Assembly: GCF_900101685.1 (NCBI RefSeq)
Contig: NZ_FMZZ01000014.1
Coordinates: forward strand, 62,001-126,000
Origin: Actinokineospora iranica
GTDB lineage: Bacteria > Actinomycetota > Actinomycetes > Mycobacteriales > Pseudonocardiaceae
DNA: 64,000 bases
Direction: 5' to 3'
Positions 56,988 through 64,000 of the stretch are shown piece after piece. Position 1 is the first letter of the stretch; each line of letters opens with the position of its first letter. The translations under genes were made by a program, and so were the position numbers. Below the pieces are notes generated by a model. That model saw only the letters and a program-made list of their open reading frames with translations. It made no database searches and was not told where the DNA came from.

Positions 56988-57117
56988 GATCATGACCTGC
57001 GGCGCCATGCGCATCGACGGTCGAGCGGAAGCAGCCTTCGGCGTCTACGTGCTCAAGGATGGCAAACTCTGGCGCATCTTCGGCGCTGTAGAAGGCGGTG
57101 CCGTCGCCTTCTGGTAA
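56988..57117 (+). pseudogene. 3' remnant of a SnoaL-like gene
   Basis: About 43 codons, ending in TAA, that closely match the C-terminal part of the SnoaL-like protein at 44652-44999: MRIDGRAEAAFGVYVLKDGK then LWRIFGAVEGGAVAFW. DNA identity is high too. The 5' two thirds are missing; the match begins at GATCATGACC. It has no start or RBS of its own, so it is debris of a duplicated or rearranged cluster gene. Confidence 0.85.
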
Positions 57118-57133
57118 GCCCCAGCATCACAAT

Positions 57134-57159
57134 GGCCGCCGGGCTCCCACCCGGCGGCC
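57134..57159. terminator. Hairpin after the SnoaL remnant
   Basis: Perfect 10-bp stem GGCCGCCGGG / CCCGGCGGCC with loop CTCCCA, 16 bases after the remnant stop. It may now end transcription of the CRP/FNR gene. Confidence 0.65.
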
Positions 57160-57295
57160 GTCCCGTTTCTGACGAAGTGTGTCCGGGCTCCCGAGACACG
57201 CCCGGACCGGTGACGAGGGTCGAACAGCCGGTAGTGAGACAGTTACTCCATGGCGATGTGCTGGGGCAGCGCCAACGGTGACAAGGGGGCGTCGG

Positions 57296-57865
57296 GTGGA
57301 GCAGTTGTTGAGGTCGTTCGGGGACTTGATTCCCGTGATGTCGGTCGGAGTGCTCTTGGCGGCGCTCACGACCTGGGTGCTGGTGGTGCTGCGCAAACGT
57401 CGGTGGGGTTTGGCGGAGGCGCTGCGGCGGTCGGTGCTGGACGCTCTGCTGGTATGCGCGGCGCTGCCCGTGCTGTACCTGGTGCTGGTGCCGATCGTCG
57501 GGATGGACGGGACTCCAGTGAGCCTGGTGCCGGGTGCGGACCTGCTGCATGTCATTGACGAGGCGCGGCTGTGGCAGCTGCTGGGGAACCTGCTGCTGCT
57601 CGCGCCCTTGGGCGCCTTGGCCCCGCTGCGGTGGTCGCACTTGCGGTCCATGGCCCGAGTCGCGATCACTGCGGCAGGCGTGGCCGTGTCGATTGAGGCC
57701 GCTCAGTGGCTGCTGGACGTGGGTCGTGTGGTCTCCACTGACGACGCCTTGGTCAACACCGCAGGTGCGATCCTTGGTGCGACAATGACCCGCTTGTGGT
57801 GGGTTCGCGCCCGAGATCGGCAGAACAGTTCCATCGCCGAGCACGCCGAGGCTGGCCGCGACTGA
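57296..57865 (+). CDS. VanZ-like membrane protein
   Basis: 189 residues from GTG 57296 (MEQLLRSFGDLIPVMSVGVL); the frame is open further up but composition and membrane pattern begin here. Four membrane segments, with VanZ features LLGNLLLLAPLGALAPL and SIEAAQWLLDVGRVVSTDDALVNTAGAILG. VanZ gives low teicoplanin resistance in enterococci; VanZ-like proteins in actinomycetes are common and mostly uncharacterised. No cluster-specific role is evident. Confidence 0.85.
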   Translation: MEQLLRSFGDLIPVMSVGVLLAALTTWVLVVLRKRRWGLAEALRRSVLDALLVCAALPVLYLVLVPIVGMDGTPVSLVPGADLLHVIDEARLWQLLGNLLLLAPLGALAPLRWSHLRSMARVAITAAGVAVSIEAAQWLLDVGRVVSTDDALVNTAGAILGATMTRLWWVRARDRQNSSIAEHAEAGRD

Positions 57866-57886
57866 GCGGCGCCGGAAACACGGCTG

Positions 57887-57918
57887 CGGCCGGGGACACC
57901 GAGTGGCGCCCCCGGCCG
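57887..57918. terminator. Hairpin between convergent genes
   Basis: 9-bp stem CGGCCGGGG / CCCCGGCCG with a 14-base loop between the VanZ-like gene and the minus-strand secreted protein gene. Confidence 0.55.
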
Positions 57919-57950
57919 TGCCGTTCATCTTGGGGCTACCCGGATGTCAA

Positions 57951-58478
57951 TCAGGGGTAGGTGACGTTGCCGCTGAACTTTCTCTTCGGCTGCGCTCCAC
58001 CGTAGTTGGTGGTAAGGACGAAATAGAAGGTATCGTTGCGTACATTGTCGACCTGCAGCGTGCCGCCCTCCGTGCACGACACAGTCCTGCTGCCCATCAG
58101 GTCGTCGCCCGGAAAGTCCTGGGCGAACAGGCGTATGGTGATCTGCTCAGGGCCGATGCCGGACTGATTCTTGCAGTTCTCGCCCCTTCCCAGGTTGATC
58201 CTGTGTGTGCCGGAGTGCGGAGTGGAGTACTCGCGCGACTGCAGTCGCGTGTCCACCTCGGCGGTGAAATCGAAAGCGCCGAGGACTCCAAACTTTCCGT
58301 TGGGAAGGAAAATTATCTGCGAGGTGTCTCGCCAAGCGAACGTTCCATCCGCCGAAGTGACGGACTTCCATCCACTGCCTATCCCTGGCTGGTTAGCGTC
58401 GGCCGTTGCGGATGCAGTGGGCAGCCCCAGCGCTAGGACGCTGGCACAGCCGACTATGGCAGTTTTTATCGGAAACAA
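57951..58478 (-). CDS. Secreted protein of unknown function
   Basis: 175 residues if started at TTG 58478, which has GGGGAG at the right distance; the longer frame to 58553 adds an N-terminus without a good RBS. Signal peptide LFPIKTAIVGCASVLALGLP then ASATA. The mature part is about 145 residues with two Cys (GENCKNQSG and RTVSCTEGG), probably a disulfide. Beta-rich, ending in FSGNVTYP. No family recognised. Codon bias is weaker (lower third-position GC) than in its neighbours. Confidence 0.75.
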   Translation of the reverse strand: MFPIKTAIVGCASVLALGLPTASATADANQPGIGSGWKSVTSADGTFAWRDTSQIIFLPNGKFGVLGAFDFTAEVDTRLQSREYSTPHSGTHRINLGRGENCKNQSGIGPEQITIRLFAQDFPGDDLMGSRTVSCTEGGTLQVDNVRNDTFYFVLTTNYGGAQPKRKFSGNVTYP

Positions 58479-58657
58479 AATGACTCCCCAGTCAAGTTGC
58501 ACGTGAATCGCACGCGCAGCACTATCCGAACATAATGACTGGCCGAATGGCATCTACCGAAGCGGCATGAGCGCCCTCACGCAAGACCACCCTAACGCCG
58601 GGCTAGAGTTACTCGCCGCAACCATGATCGTGCCGATTAGCGCGGATGGAGCAGAGC

Positions 58658-58702
58658 TCACCCAAGAGGAACTGGCGGGCCTGGTCGGCAAGACCCGGTC
58701 CC
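58658..58702 (+). pseudogene. 45-bp fragment duplicating the CRP/FNR gene HTH region
   Basis: Matches 56766-56810 of the regulator gene with only about two or three mismatches over 45 bp (ACCCAAGAGGAACTGGCGGG, then a variant of GTCGGCACGACCCGGTCCC). The match breaks off right after CGGTCCC, next to the decayed IS110 copy. Confidence 0.75.
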
Positions 58703-58704
58703 TT

Positions 58705-60085
58705 TGTTGATTTTTACGGCCATTTGGCCTAGTACTTTCGTCGGAATGCGGGCAGCACCGGAAAATCTGCGGCGTGGGGGGTGTCCTTATGTGGTTGTCA
58801 AGCCGCTGCGGGCGTGGTGGCTGGTTCGGGTGTCGGTAGTGGGTCTTGTTGCGGAGCATGGCGAACGGGACGTCGCAGCGGCGGCGGGCGAGGCAGATGA
58901 GGGCGGCGTTGTGTTTCTTGCCTTCTGCTCTTTTTCTGTCGTAGTAGGCCCTGCTGACTGGGTCGGCCAGGGCGGCGAACGCGGCGAGGAAGAACGCGCG
59001 TTTGAGTTTGCGGTTGCCTGTGCGGGCGGGGTGTTCGCCCTTGATGCTGGTGCCGGGAGCGGCGGGTGACCGGGGCGATGCAGGCGTGGGCGGCCAGGTG
59101 GGCGGCGCCTGCGAAGTTGGAGGCGTCGCCGATCTCGAGCAGGATGCGGGCGGCGGTCCCGACCCCGATGCCGGGCATCGATGTCAGGACCCCGGCAAGA
59201 GGGTGCGCATCAAGGATCTCCTTGACCTCGGTGGCGACCTGTTTGAGTTGCTGGAGGACGTTTTTCAGGCTGTCGGCCAGTCGGGGAAGCACGGTGTCGG
59301 CCGGGGCGGTGGCCGTCTGCTCGCCCAGCGCGGTGAGGATGGCGGTGATGAGCGTGTCGCCCATGCGGGGCGCGTGCGCGGTGGCGATCGAGGCGAGCTT
59401 GCGGCGGCAGGCTTTGGCGATGCCGGTCGGGCCGCCGCAGCGGGAGAGAATCTCCAGCCGCCGGGTGGCTGATCTTCGGGCCGATCGCGCGTTCCAGGGC
59501 CAGGTGGATGCCGGTGAGCAGCCCCCGGATCCGGTTGGACAACCTTGTGGGCTCGCAGGCCAGGTCGTCGTCGAACCCGACCAGCACGTCCAACTCGGCA
59601 GGCGCCTCGTCGCCGACACCGATCGGGCGCAGAGTGTGCGGCAGGGACCGGGCTGCGTCGGCGAGGACGAACGTGTCCCGGGCGTCAATCTTCGCCCGGC
59701 CCGGGTAGAGGTCGGCGATGCCTGCGACGCCCCGATCGCGGCCGGTTGATCGACCACCACCAGCATCGGCCCATGCGCGGCGAGCTTGTCGAACAACGCT
59801 CGCAGCTGGGGCTCGCTGTTGGGCAGCGCACCGTCGTGCAGCCGTTTCCCCGCCGGGTCCAGGCCCACCACGTGATGCTCGCCCTTGCCCACATCCAGGC
59901 CGAGAACACCCCGAAACCGCTGCTCATCCACCATCCCGTTCACTAGCCACGGGTGGCCGCCAGTCGAGCGTCGAGCGCAGGCACCCACGCCTGCGACGAG
60001 ACCTACCCGAAGGCGGCCGTGTCCCTATTCAGCGGTCCCTCGACACCCACCAGACCCGGTGACACCACCCCCCGGATCATGGGTT
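58705..60085 (-). mobile_element. Decayed IS110-family insertion sequence
   Basis: Contains the broken IS110 transposase (58798-59934) plus flanking sequence such as GTGTCCCTATTCAGCGGTCC (about 60018-60040), which I take to be the element's upstream part. IS110 elements lack clear terminal inverted repeats, so the limits are approximate. The left limit is set by the end of the CRP-gene fragment. Confidence 0.5.
58798..59934 (-). pseudogene. IS110-family transposase, frameshifted
   Basis: The N-terminus VDEQRFRGVLGLDVGKGEHH and the stretch TSMPGIGVGTAARILLEIGD (transposase_20, DEDD type) identify the family. After DQPAAIGA, at about 59720, the frame is lost together with roughly 20-25 residues expected in the family. 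The middle (DVLVGFDDDLACEPTRLSNR) is read in another frame until about 59470, and a further shift occurs after IAPVTRRS (about 59060). At least three frame changes mean it is inactive. Confidence 0.85.
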
Positions 60086-60467
60086 CGACTGGGGGCCGTC
60101 AGTCATGCCGGACCCGGCGACCACAACTCCCTTGATCAGGAGCAACGAAAAAGGCAACGGGGGTCCCTGGCGGGCTTCGTTTGCCATTGCCGCGGGTGAG
60201 CGGGGACCATGGCGGGTGCGAGCGGTGAACCGGGCCGAGCAGGGTCGGCTACGGACGCCGTCCGTCTCACCGTCGTACGCGGGCGGCGGAGACGGCTGGG
60301 CTCCGGGGTCGAGCAGGGCGACACCGGGGCCTCGTCTTGCTCTGTGCGTGGTGGCTCGATTTCCTGCTGTGGCCGGCCTGGGTGTTGTGGGCTCGATGGG
60401 GTGGATGCCCAACCGCCCCGACCACGCCCACAACGGCCCCTATTTCAGCCCTTCCGCCGCCCCCACA
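60086..60467. other. Intergenic region without recognisable gene
   Basis: About 380 bp between the IS110 remains and the third DnaA-box repeat. Open frames here lack RBS and family features. It contains a CTCGATGGGGTGGA block (60398-60411) similar to the outer arm of the inverted repeat at 36777. Confidence 0.6.
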
Positions 60468-60577
60468 GCCCAACAACAAACCCCGCCCACCCTGGGGGCC
60501 GAGCCCCGATCCATCCTATCGCCGCAGGTCAGCGCGGGGAAGAGGGCGCGGCTCGCCTGTGGATAACTCGCGATCAT
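60468..60577 (+). repeat. Interspersed repeat with DnaA box, copy 3
   Basis: Same block order as at 37072-37188: CCCCACAGCC, ACAACAAACCCCGCCCACC, CTATCGCCGCAGGTCAG, TGTGGATAACTCGCGATCAT. DnaA box at 60558-60566 (reverse complement TTATCCACA). It ends 18 bp before the stop of the minus-strand gene at 60595, as copy 2 abuts the ABC gene end. Confidence 0.8.
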
Positions 60578-60594
60578 GGTGTCTGGGGCGGGGG

Positions 60595-61584
60595 TCAGCG
60601 GGCGGAGGAAGTGTCCTCTGGCTCATCGAAATCGTCGTCCAGGTCGCCGTGGTCTCGGTTGCCGCGTGGCCATAGGGGCTGGTCGGCGGCGTCCTTTCCG
60701 TCCGGGCGGGGCAGTTGGCGCCTGCTCTCGTCTCCCTGGCCGTCCAGGCGGGGCCAGTTGACCGCGCTGAGGGCGGGGCGGTCGGCGGTGTCGAGGCGTT
60801 CGGCGTATTGGGGGGCTATTTCGGACTTGGTGACGGCCGCGGACAGGCGGGCGAAGGTGGGGATCAGGTCGGCGGCTTCGCGGACCTGTTCGGGGTGGCG
60901 GGCCAGCCACCACACGACCGCGGTGCCGGGGTCGACCAGGACCTCGTCGGCGAGGTACGCGCGGGTGCGCTGTTCCAGTTCCTGCTCGTGGTGGCGGACC
61001 TGCTTTTCCTTGCGCAGCTCGGTCAGCCGTTCCAGCCGTCGGGCGTCTTCCTCCGGGACGGTCAGGGCGACCTGTTCGGCCCAGGCCACGATCTGGCCGG
61101 AGCGGTCGGGGAGCATGGCGCCGAGTTCCGCGGCCAGGCGGGTCTGGACGGCGGCGGTGTCGGTGGGGGAGCCGCCGACTGTCACGTGCCGGGCGCGTTC
61201 CAGGATGGAGTGCACGGCCAGGCCGCGGAGGTTCCCGTGCTGCGGCACGCCGCCGGTCGGGGTCCAGCAGACGGTGCAGGACAGGATGAACCGGTAGTAC
61301 GGCTCCGCGCTGTCGACGGGGATCGCGGGCACGTGGTGCTCCGCGTGCGGCGGCGGCTCGGCATTCGGCTGCTTTCGCTGTCGCATTGCCTCGGCGCGCA
61401 GCTCTTTTTGCTCACGGCGGAACAAAATCTGTTTGACGATCATCGCGCCCAGGGCCAAAGACAGCACCAGGACCGCGATCGTCATCCAGTCCGCCCAGTC
61501 AAGTGCGAAGCCCAGCACCACGGGCAACACCGCGGCAGCGCCCAGGACGACGGCGGGCGCGCGCCAACGCGCAGCATTTTCCAC
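60595..61584 (-). CDS. Membrane-anchored protein of unknown function
   Basis: 329 residues. Two membrane segments near the N-terminus (PAVVLGAAAVLPVVLGFALD and WMTIAVLVLSLALGAMIV), then a cytoplasmic charged and partly coiled region (FRREQKELRAEAMRQRKQ). Next comes a conserved-looking domain (YYRFILSCTVCWTP) and a long helix (EDARRLERLTELRKEKQVRH). It ends in an acidic tail (DLDDDFDEPEDTSSAR). No family recognised. Single gene on the minus strand. Confidence 0.75.
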   Translation of the reverse strand: MENAARWRAPAVVLGAAAVLPVVLGFALDWADWMTIAVLVLSLALGAMIVKQILFRREQKELRAEAMRQRKQPNAEPPPHAEHHVPAIPVDSAEPYYRFILSCTVCWTPTGGVPQHGNLRGLAVHSILERARHVTVGGSPTDTAAVQTRLAAELGAMLPDRSGQIVAWAEQVALTVPEEDARRLERLTELRKEKQVRHHEQELEQRTRAYLADEVLVDPGTAVVWWLARHPEQVREAADLIPTFARLSAAVTKSEIAPQYAERLDTADRPALSAVNWPRLDGQGDESRRQLPRPDGKDAADQPLWPRGNRDHGDLDDDFDEPEDTSSAR

Positions 61585-61742
61585 ATCTAGGTGGGTACCT
61601 GGTGCGGCCCGAAAGTAGTAGACCGCGCAACTCGATTCGCTCGAACATACGAATCACGCTGGAGCGCCGAGCGATCACTCTGGGCCATTCAGGGGGTTGC
61701 GAATACCGCCATTTCGCCGCGTGCGCGATGTGGTGATCGTCA

Positions 61743-62519
61743 CTACCATGTCACAGCCTTGGGGAGGGTCGTCGCGCAGCGGACCGAGGGCCGCCCGCGC
61801 ACCCCGGGAGCGCACTCGTGCACCGCGCCCTCGGCTGTGGCGATCAGCAGTGTGCCGCCGACGAAGCAGCAGCCGACGGGGGTCGCCGACGGCAGGCGCA
61901 CCACCGCGTGCGCCCCGCCCTCGGCGTCGACCCGCCACACGCCGTCGGGAGTGGCCGCCCACACGCGGCCCTCGTCGTCCACCGCGACCCCGCGCGTCCG
62001 CGCCGCCAGCAGCACCCGCTGCGGCCCCAGGGTCCCGTTCACGAGGTCGAAGTCGTGCGCGACGAGCCCGTCAGGGCAGGCGCGGTAAACGGTGGCCGTG
62101 TCGGGGCTCCAGGCGGCGTCGAACGTCTGGGCCCCAGGCGTTTCGGCCACCGCGCCGCTGAGGTCGACGCGCCGGAACCCGCCCGCGTCCAGCCACAGCC
62201 TGCCCGCGGGGTCGCTCCAGAGTCCGGTCGCCGCTGGCAGGGCCAGCGGGGTGGTCCGGCCGTCGCGGCGCAGGTGGACGGGATCGCCGCCGACGATCCA
62301 CCCCGCCCCGGTCGGCGCCGCGGCGTGCGCGATCCCGTCGACGCCGAGCGTCGCGACATGCCGGAAACGCCCAGAATCCAGCCGTCCCAGGCGAACCAGC
62401 CCGGCGCTGGCGTCCACCCAGGACAGTTCGGAGCCGGTCCAGACCAGTCCGCCGACGCGCTCGCCCACGATTTCCGCGCACACGGCGGCGTCGAGTTCGC
62501 GCGGTTTGATCGACGCCAT
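61743..62519 (-). CDS. SMP-30/gluconolactonase-like beta-propeller
   Basis: 258 residues from ATG 62519, chosen because GGAGGG lies seven bases upstream; the frame is open further. Repeated blades with WVDASAGLVRLGRL, GRLWLDAGGFRRVDL and GRVWAATPDGVWRVDAEGG fit the SMP-30/gluconolactonase/LRE group. Those enzymes hydrolyse lactones using a bound metal; the metal ligands cannot be fixed by eye. No related genes nearby. Confidence 0.75.
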   Translation of the reverse strand: MASIKPRELDAAVCAEIVGERVGGLVWTGSELSWVDASAGLVRLGRLDSGRFRHVATLGVDGIAHAAAPTGAGWIVGGDPVHLRRDGRTTPLALPAATGLWSDPAGRLWLDAGGFRRVDLSGAVAETPGAQTFDAAWSPDTATVYRACPDGLVAHDFDLVNGTLGPQRVLLAARTRGVAVDDEGRVWAATPDGVWRVDAEGGAHAVVRLPSATPVGCCFVGGTLLIATAEGAVHECAPGVRGRPSVRCATTLPKAVTW

Positions 62520-62773
62520 CCGCCCTCCAAGTGGTTCGACCATCGTCCGAACTCCAGGCCGCAGACCGTCGGTCCGGTGGGCAGGACTCTTCCCCTCTCG
62601 GTTCGTCGGCAAGGCGCCGCCCGATGTTTCGCCTTTACCGTGACAAGTCCGATTGCCGCAGGTGCCACAGGCAGCACCGTAGGGCCGCCGCCCGGCACTT
62701 TCGACCGGTAGTCACTCGATTTGTCGAAAAGCGGTCTCCCGCCCGGATTCTGGCGGTATCGTTCTTTGTTTCG

Positions 62774-63187
62774 TCAGAGCGCGGCCCGGATGCGCTCGGC
62801 GTAGGCCTCGGCGGGGTGCTCGTCGTCGTAGGGGTGGCGGGGGCCGAGCCAGAAGCGCAGGCCGTCCTTCTTCCGCCGCGGGATCACGTGCAGGTGCAGG
62901 TGCGGCACCGACTGGCTGATCACGTTGTTGATCAAGATCATCGACCCGTCCGCGCCGAGGCCGTCCTCGACGGCCCGCTGCAACCGTTGGGCGAGGGCGA
63001 AGAACGGGCCGACGTCGTCGGCGGGAAGATCGCTCAGCACGGTGTGGTGCGTGCGCGGGACCAGCAGGACGTGGCCGTGGAACAGCGGGCGGTGGTCCAG
63101 GAAGGCCAGGGTGCGCGCGTCGGCGTGGACGACCGTGGCCGGGACCTCGCCGGCGAGGATGCGACAAAACGCGCATGTTTGCGACAT
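62774..63187 (-). CDS. HIT-family hydrolase
   Basis: 137 residues from ATG 63187 with GGAGGAACCC upstream. The start MSQTCAFCRILAGEVPATVV holds the zinc-type Cys pair, and the histidine triad is in SVPHLHLHVIPRRKKDG. Such enzymes cleave nucleoside phosphoramidates or adenylated compounds. Divergent from a TetR gene, 44 bp away. Confidence 0.92.
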   Translation of the reverse strand: MSQTCAFCRILAGEVPATVVHADARTLAFLDHRPLFHGHVLLVPRTHHTVLSDLPADDVGPFFALAQRLQRAVEDGLGADGSMILINNVISQSVPHLHLHVIPRRKKDGLRFWLGPRHPYDDEHPAEAYAERIRAAL

Positions 63188-63231
63188 GGGTTCCTCCACC
63201 TGGCCCAGGGGGCCGAATCGACGTGGGCACA

Positions 63232-63861
63232 ATGGTGCACGTGACCGTTCCAGACACGCCCTACCAGGTTCGGCGGGCGCCGACCCAGTATCGGGCCAGC
63301 CGTCAGATCGAACGCATCCTGGACGCGGCCGCGCGGGTGGTCGCCGAGAAAGGGTTCTCGGCGGCGACGACGGCCGACATCGCGAAGGCGGCCACGGTGT
63401 CGATCGGGTCGGTTTATCGCTACTTTCCCGACAAGATCGCGGTGACCAAGGCCGTCGCGGAGCGCAACGCGCTGCGGTTCCAGGCGCGGGTGCAGGAGGC
63501 GGTTGGCGAGATCGCGCCCGAGGAGTGGCGGGCCGCGGTGGAACTCGCCTACTCCGTCTATGTCGACATGTGCCGCAACGACGACGGGTTCCGCGCGATC
63601 AGCGGCGCGGGCCTCGCGGCGGGGGAGTTGGAGGAGCACGGCCAGTTCGACGACCCGCTGGCCTCCGCCTTCTCGGACCTGCTCGTGGGCAGATTCGGGT
63701 TCGCCGACACGCCCGCGCTGCGCGCCACCCTCCTGCAGTGCGTCACGGTCGGGGACGTGTTGACCCGCCTGGCGTTCCGGCTCGTCCCGCTCGGGCACGA
63801 GGACACCCTCGACCAGACCCGCCGGATCATCGTCGACCTGGTCGCCGCGCACGCGCCGTGA
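63232..63861 (+). CDS. TetR/AcrR-family regulator
   Basis: 209 residues from ATG 63232. N-terminal HTH: IERILDAAARVVAEKGFSAA then TTADIAKAATVSIGSVYRYF. The C-terminal ligand domain is of unknown specificity. It faces the HIT gene, so control of that gene or itself is possible. The 139 bp after its stop, up to the window end, show no gene. Confidence 0.9.
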   Translation: MVHVTVPDTPYQVRRAPTQYRASRQIERILDAAARVVAEKGFSAATTADIAKAATVSIGSVYRYFPDKIAVTKAVAERNALRFQARVQEAVGEIAPEEWRAAVELAYSVYVDMCRNDDGFRAISGAGLAAGELEEHGQFDDPLASAFSDLLVGRFGFADTPALRATLLQCVTVGDVLTRLAFRLVPLGHEDTLDQTRRIIVDLVAAHAP

Positions 63862-64000
63862 ATCCGGGCCTGCTGTCGAAAATTCGCTAGCGGTTTTCCG
63901 GCACACCAGTGGGATGTGGCTCCAAAGCGTCCCTTGGGGACGATCGTCCCCGCTTGATCCGCGCCGGTCAGGGCCGGAGGCTCCGGGCGAGCCGCCTGCC

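Noticed and set aside
37169-60566. DnaA boxes as a replication origin
   Set aside because: Only one box per repeat copy, copies many kb apart, and no dnaA/dnaN genes or AT-rich unwinding region nearby.
62520-62773. Possible small gene in the gap before the HIT gene
   Set aside because: Open frames there only extend neighbouring genes on the wrong strand; no RBS or domain is visible.

Overview
The window is high-GC actinomycete DNA. The GC-rich third codon positions, actinobacterial protein families (LGFP repeats, DUF3224, VanZ-like, IS110) and GGAGG-type ribosome binding sites point to the order Pseudonocardiales or a close relative; the exact genus is a weak inference.

Positions 1181-36728 hold a tightly coupled operon for a hybrid NRPS / AT-less (trans-AT) type I PKS. 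Two giant proteins (4197 and 6588 residues) make up the assembly line. It starts with a Cys-activating, thiazole-forming NRPS section (carrier-Cy-Cy-A-PCP-Ox). Seven KS domains follow. It ends with a GNAT-like DUF, a PLP-dependent cysteine-lyase-like (SH) domain and a thioesterase. This DUF-SH-TE end is the hallmark of the leinamycin family of sulfur-containing macrolactams. The next four genes overlap by 4 bases each and match the leinamycin beta-alkylation set: LnmK acyltransferase/decarboxylase, LnmL ACP, LnmM HMG-CoA-synthase homologue and LnmN type II thioesterase. A second block (40555-44999) carries a free PCP (LnmP-like) and a free A domain (LnmQ-like) for starter loading. This pair is flanked by two near-identical glycosyltransferases and followed by a SnoaL-like small protein. 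A membrane acyltransferase, a Dpp/Opp-type ABC transporter (46577-51483), a divergent 14-TM MFS pump (51684) and a CRP/FNR regulator (56243) probably serve export, resistance and control. No trans-acting AT, no enoyl-CoA hydratase (LnmF-like), no P450 and no sugar-biosynthesis genes lie in the window, so the cluster must be completed by genes elsewhere.

The regions between and beyond carry other content: a secreted glucose/sorbosone-dehydrogenase-PKD-LGFP protein (37254-40334), a Nudix hydrolase, and an HTH-TPR regulator facing a small secreted peptide gene (possible peptide signalling pair). They also hold a VanZ-like protein, a decayed IS110 element, and ordinary genes at the right end (SMP-30-like, HIT, TetR).

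Non-coding structure is rich. A shared palindrome (TGCTCA-N4-TGAGCA) lies upstream of the PKS operon and between the two transporter units, with a degenerate copy before the first glycosyltransferase. A repeat of about 110 bp containing a perfect DnaA box occurs three times. A 29-bp perfect inverted repeat with nested inner stems follows the PKS operon. Fragments of two cluster genes (the SnoaL 3' end and a CRP-gene helix-turn-helix segment) are found as duplicated debris at 56988-57117 and 58658-58702.
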